Below are positions 62,979 through 64,000 of a stretch of 64,000 nt of DNA, piece after piece. A program made the position numbers and the translations under genes. The DNA is from Oreocharis arfaki (lineage: Eukaryota > Chordata > Aves > Passeriformes > Paramythiidae). The notes beneath the pieces were generated by a model. That model did not search any database and was not told the origin of the DNA. It worked only from the letters and a program-made list of their open reading frames with translations. The DNA lies in NCBI GenBank assembly GCA_013398015.1, contig VZRR01010329.1:124001-188000 (forward strand), in the 5' to 3' direction. How positions within the stretch are numbered: position 1 is the stretch's first letter; each line of letters begins with the position of its first letter.

Positions 62979-63056
62979 AGCTTCTAAGCCGGGTCCAGAT
63001 GAGTTCACTGGCCATGTCTCAGCTCCATGCCACCATATGATCCAGACAAATGTAAT
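62979..63056 (-). CDS. Candidate 78-nt exon, minus strand
   Basis: Acceptor gtgtatttttcag|ATTAC and donor AAGCT|GTAAGT are both strong. One frame is open throughout (26 codons, Trp-rich, unlikely for protein). A second begins inside at an ATG with good context (GACATGG), reading MASELIWTRLRS and exiting in phase 1. It may be a 5' UTR or first coding exon, or part of a non-coding RNA. It lies 219 bp upstream of the segment at 62702-62759. Confidence 0.3.
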
Positions 63057-63809
63057 CTGAAAAATACACCTGCACCTTGCCCTGGTTGCCTTACGAACAG
63101 ACTCGGTTTAGAGGACAGCTAGCTGATCAAGACACAAAATGTATGTGTTATTTAGATGCAGCATCTCAAGTGTAACTCTCCACAATGAGCAAAGAAACTG
63201 CAATAAATAGTTTTTAATTTAATTCCAGTGTGTGGGTTCCCAAATTGATTTGCTGTCTTGGTTTTCATCTCAGTATCTAAATCTCTGAGTTTATGCCAGA
63301 AGTCTTTTCTATAAATCTCATGATATCTGTAAGAAAGCAGGAGACCAGGAATCTAGAAACTATGTAATCAGTGTATTTTACCTATTACTTCCTTACAAGC
63401 CTAACAAGAAATTTAAAAGCGGAATAGTCTTTTCCTTTAGCCTGAAACATCCCAAAAGGAATGAAATATTTCTTTTTTTATCTTCTAAACATGAATATTA
63501 AATCACTTACTTTTCTACTGCAGATCAGAGAAGTAATAAATTCAACATGAGAAAACTATGCACTATGAGAATTTGGTGATGAGGATAAATGCAAAAATAA
63601 TATGAAAAATACACTCAGCTATTTTCAGATTTAAAGCCTATACCTACATTTTCATAACTTTTTACATTTTATTTACTTAAAATGCAAATAATTAAATCCA
63701 CACAATCTGAATTCAAGCATAAATTATAACAGATTCATTATGTTGCCAGCTATTTTTTTAATATTATAATATTCCATAGCTCTGACAATTTTTTTTTTAA
63801 TAAAATATA
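63057..63809. other. AT-rich spacer
   Basis: No feature was recognised. Confidence 0.45.
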
Positions 63810-63814
63810 AAAGC

Positions 63815-64000
63815 ACTCCAGTGATGGCAAAGGAGTTGAGGAGGCTCTCCTGCATAGCATTGCAAAGGTCTTTATTCCATGCTGACTCCCCAAAGCCTGG
63901 GGCCAGCACACGGGCTGGCCCCCAAAGGCAGAGGAGAGGAGCTGTTGGCAGGCTGCTCCCAGGGGCAGAGAGAGGGAGAGAGAGGGAGTCACATGGCCCG
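63815..64000 (-). mobile_element. Probable LTR 3' end, minus orientation, cut by window edge
   Basis: GC jumps sharply compared with its left flank. On the minus strand the sequence contains a pyrimidine-rich stretch, a 9-bp hairpin (ggggccagc / gctggcccc, 63898-63922) and 'gcatggaataaagacctttg' with an AATAAA signal. About 60 nt then precede the AT-rich flank. This order resembles the R/U5 end of an avian LTR. The 5' part lies beyond the window, so no TSD can be checked. A gene's 3' UTR is the alternative. Confidence 0.45.

Noticed and set aside
1..64000. tRNA, rRNA, U6, CRISPR arrays, bacterial-type operons
   Set aside because: No cloverleaf with A/B boxes, no conserved snRNA sequence and no regularly spaced repeat arrays were seen.

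Overview
The window looks like nuclear DNA from a bird. The base composition is AT-rich (my estimate, roughly 36-38% GC), there is no bacterial-style gene packing, and the dominant recognisable repeats are CR1 non-LTR retrotransposon copies. Most of these are truncated 3' ends finishing in the typical 'ttccaacc...gattctgtga' tail. They are mixed with solo long terminal repeats (LTRs) of avian endogenous retroviruses. No rRNA, tRNA, CRISPR array, bacterial insertion sequence or operon is visible. I cannot name the species, chromosome or a flanking gene.

Layout. 0-9 kb: AT-rich spacer with an old LTR 3' fragment (1965-2206), a TATC microsatellite, a 12-bp perfect inverted repeat, a pyrimidine-rich block and a CR1 tail. 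9.5-10.3 kb: a nearly complete solo LTR with an imperfect 5-bp target-site duplication (TSD). 12-19 kb: two CR1 pieces, a (CA)22 microsatellite, a 49-bp minisatellite and, at 18.6-18.9 kb, an isolated CpG-dense block holding a perfect cAMP-response element, followed by a small spliceable segment at 19.1 kb. 23.5-24.4 kb: two CR1 copies. 25.73-29.42 kb: a 1843-bp segment present twice head-to-tail, separated by a single N and differing at only four transitions. This is probably a haplotype (false) duplication in the assembly. 29.8-31.3 kb: two exon-like minus-strand segments around a 638-bp solo LTR, inserted in minus orientation with a 4-bp TSD and a clear CCAAT/GC-box/TATA promoter. 34-46 kb: AT-rich DNA with CR1 copies and a G-quadruplex-prone tract. 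48.6-49.2 kb: another GC-rich solo LTR with a 6-bp TSD. 51.3-53.7 kb: CR1 pieces from the protein-coding part, including a decayed endonuclease region broken by a 58-N assembly gap. 58.6-63.1 kb: four splice-site-bounded segments on the minus strand, three of which share a consistent reading frame. This is the best candidate for a real host gene. The right edge enters another probable LTR.

Almost all open reading frames in the window are what chance gives in this composition, or run through CR1 and LTR sequence. No complete host gene can be called. The exon candidates rest on splice consensus plus open frame only. They have no homology support, and such pseudo-exons are common in vertebrate introns and intergenic DNA, so confidence is kept low.
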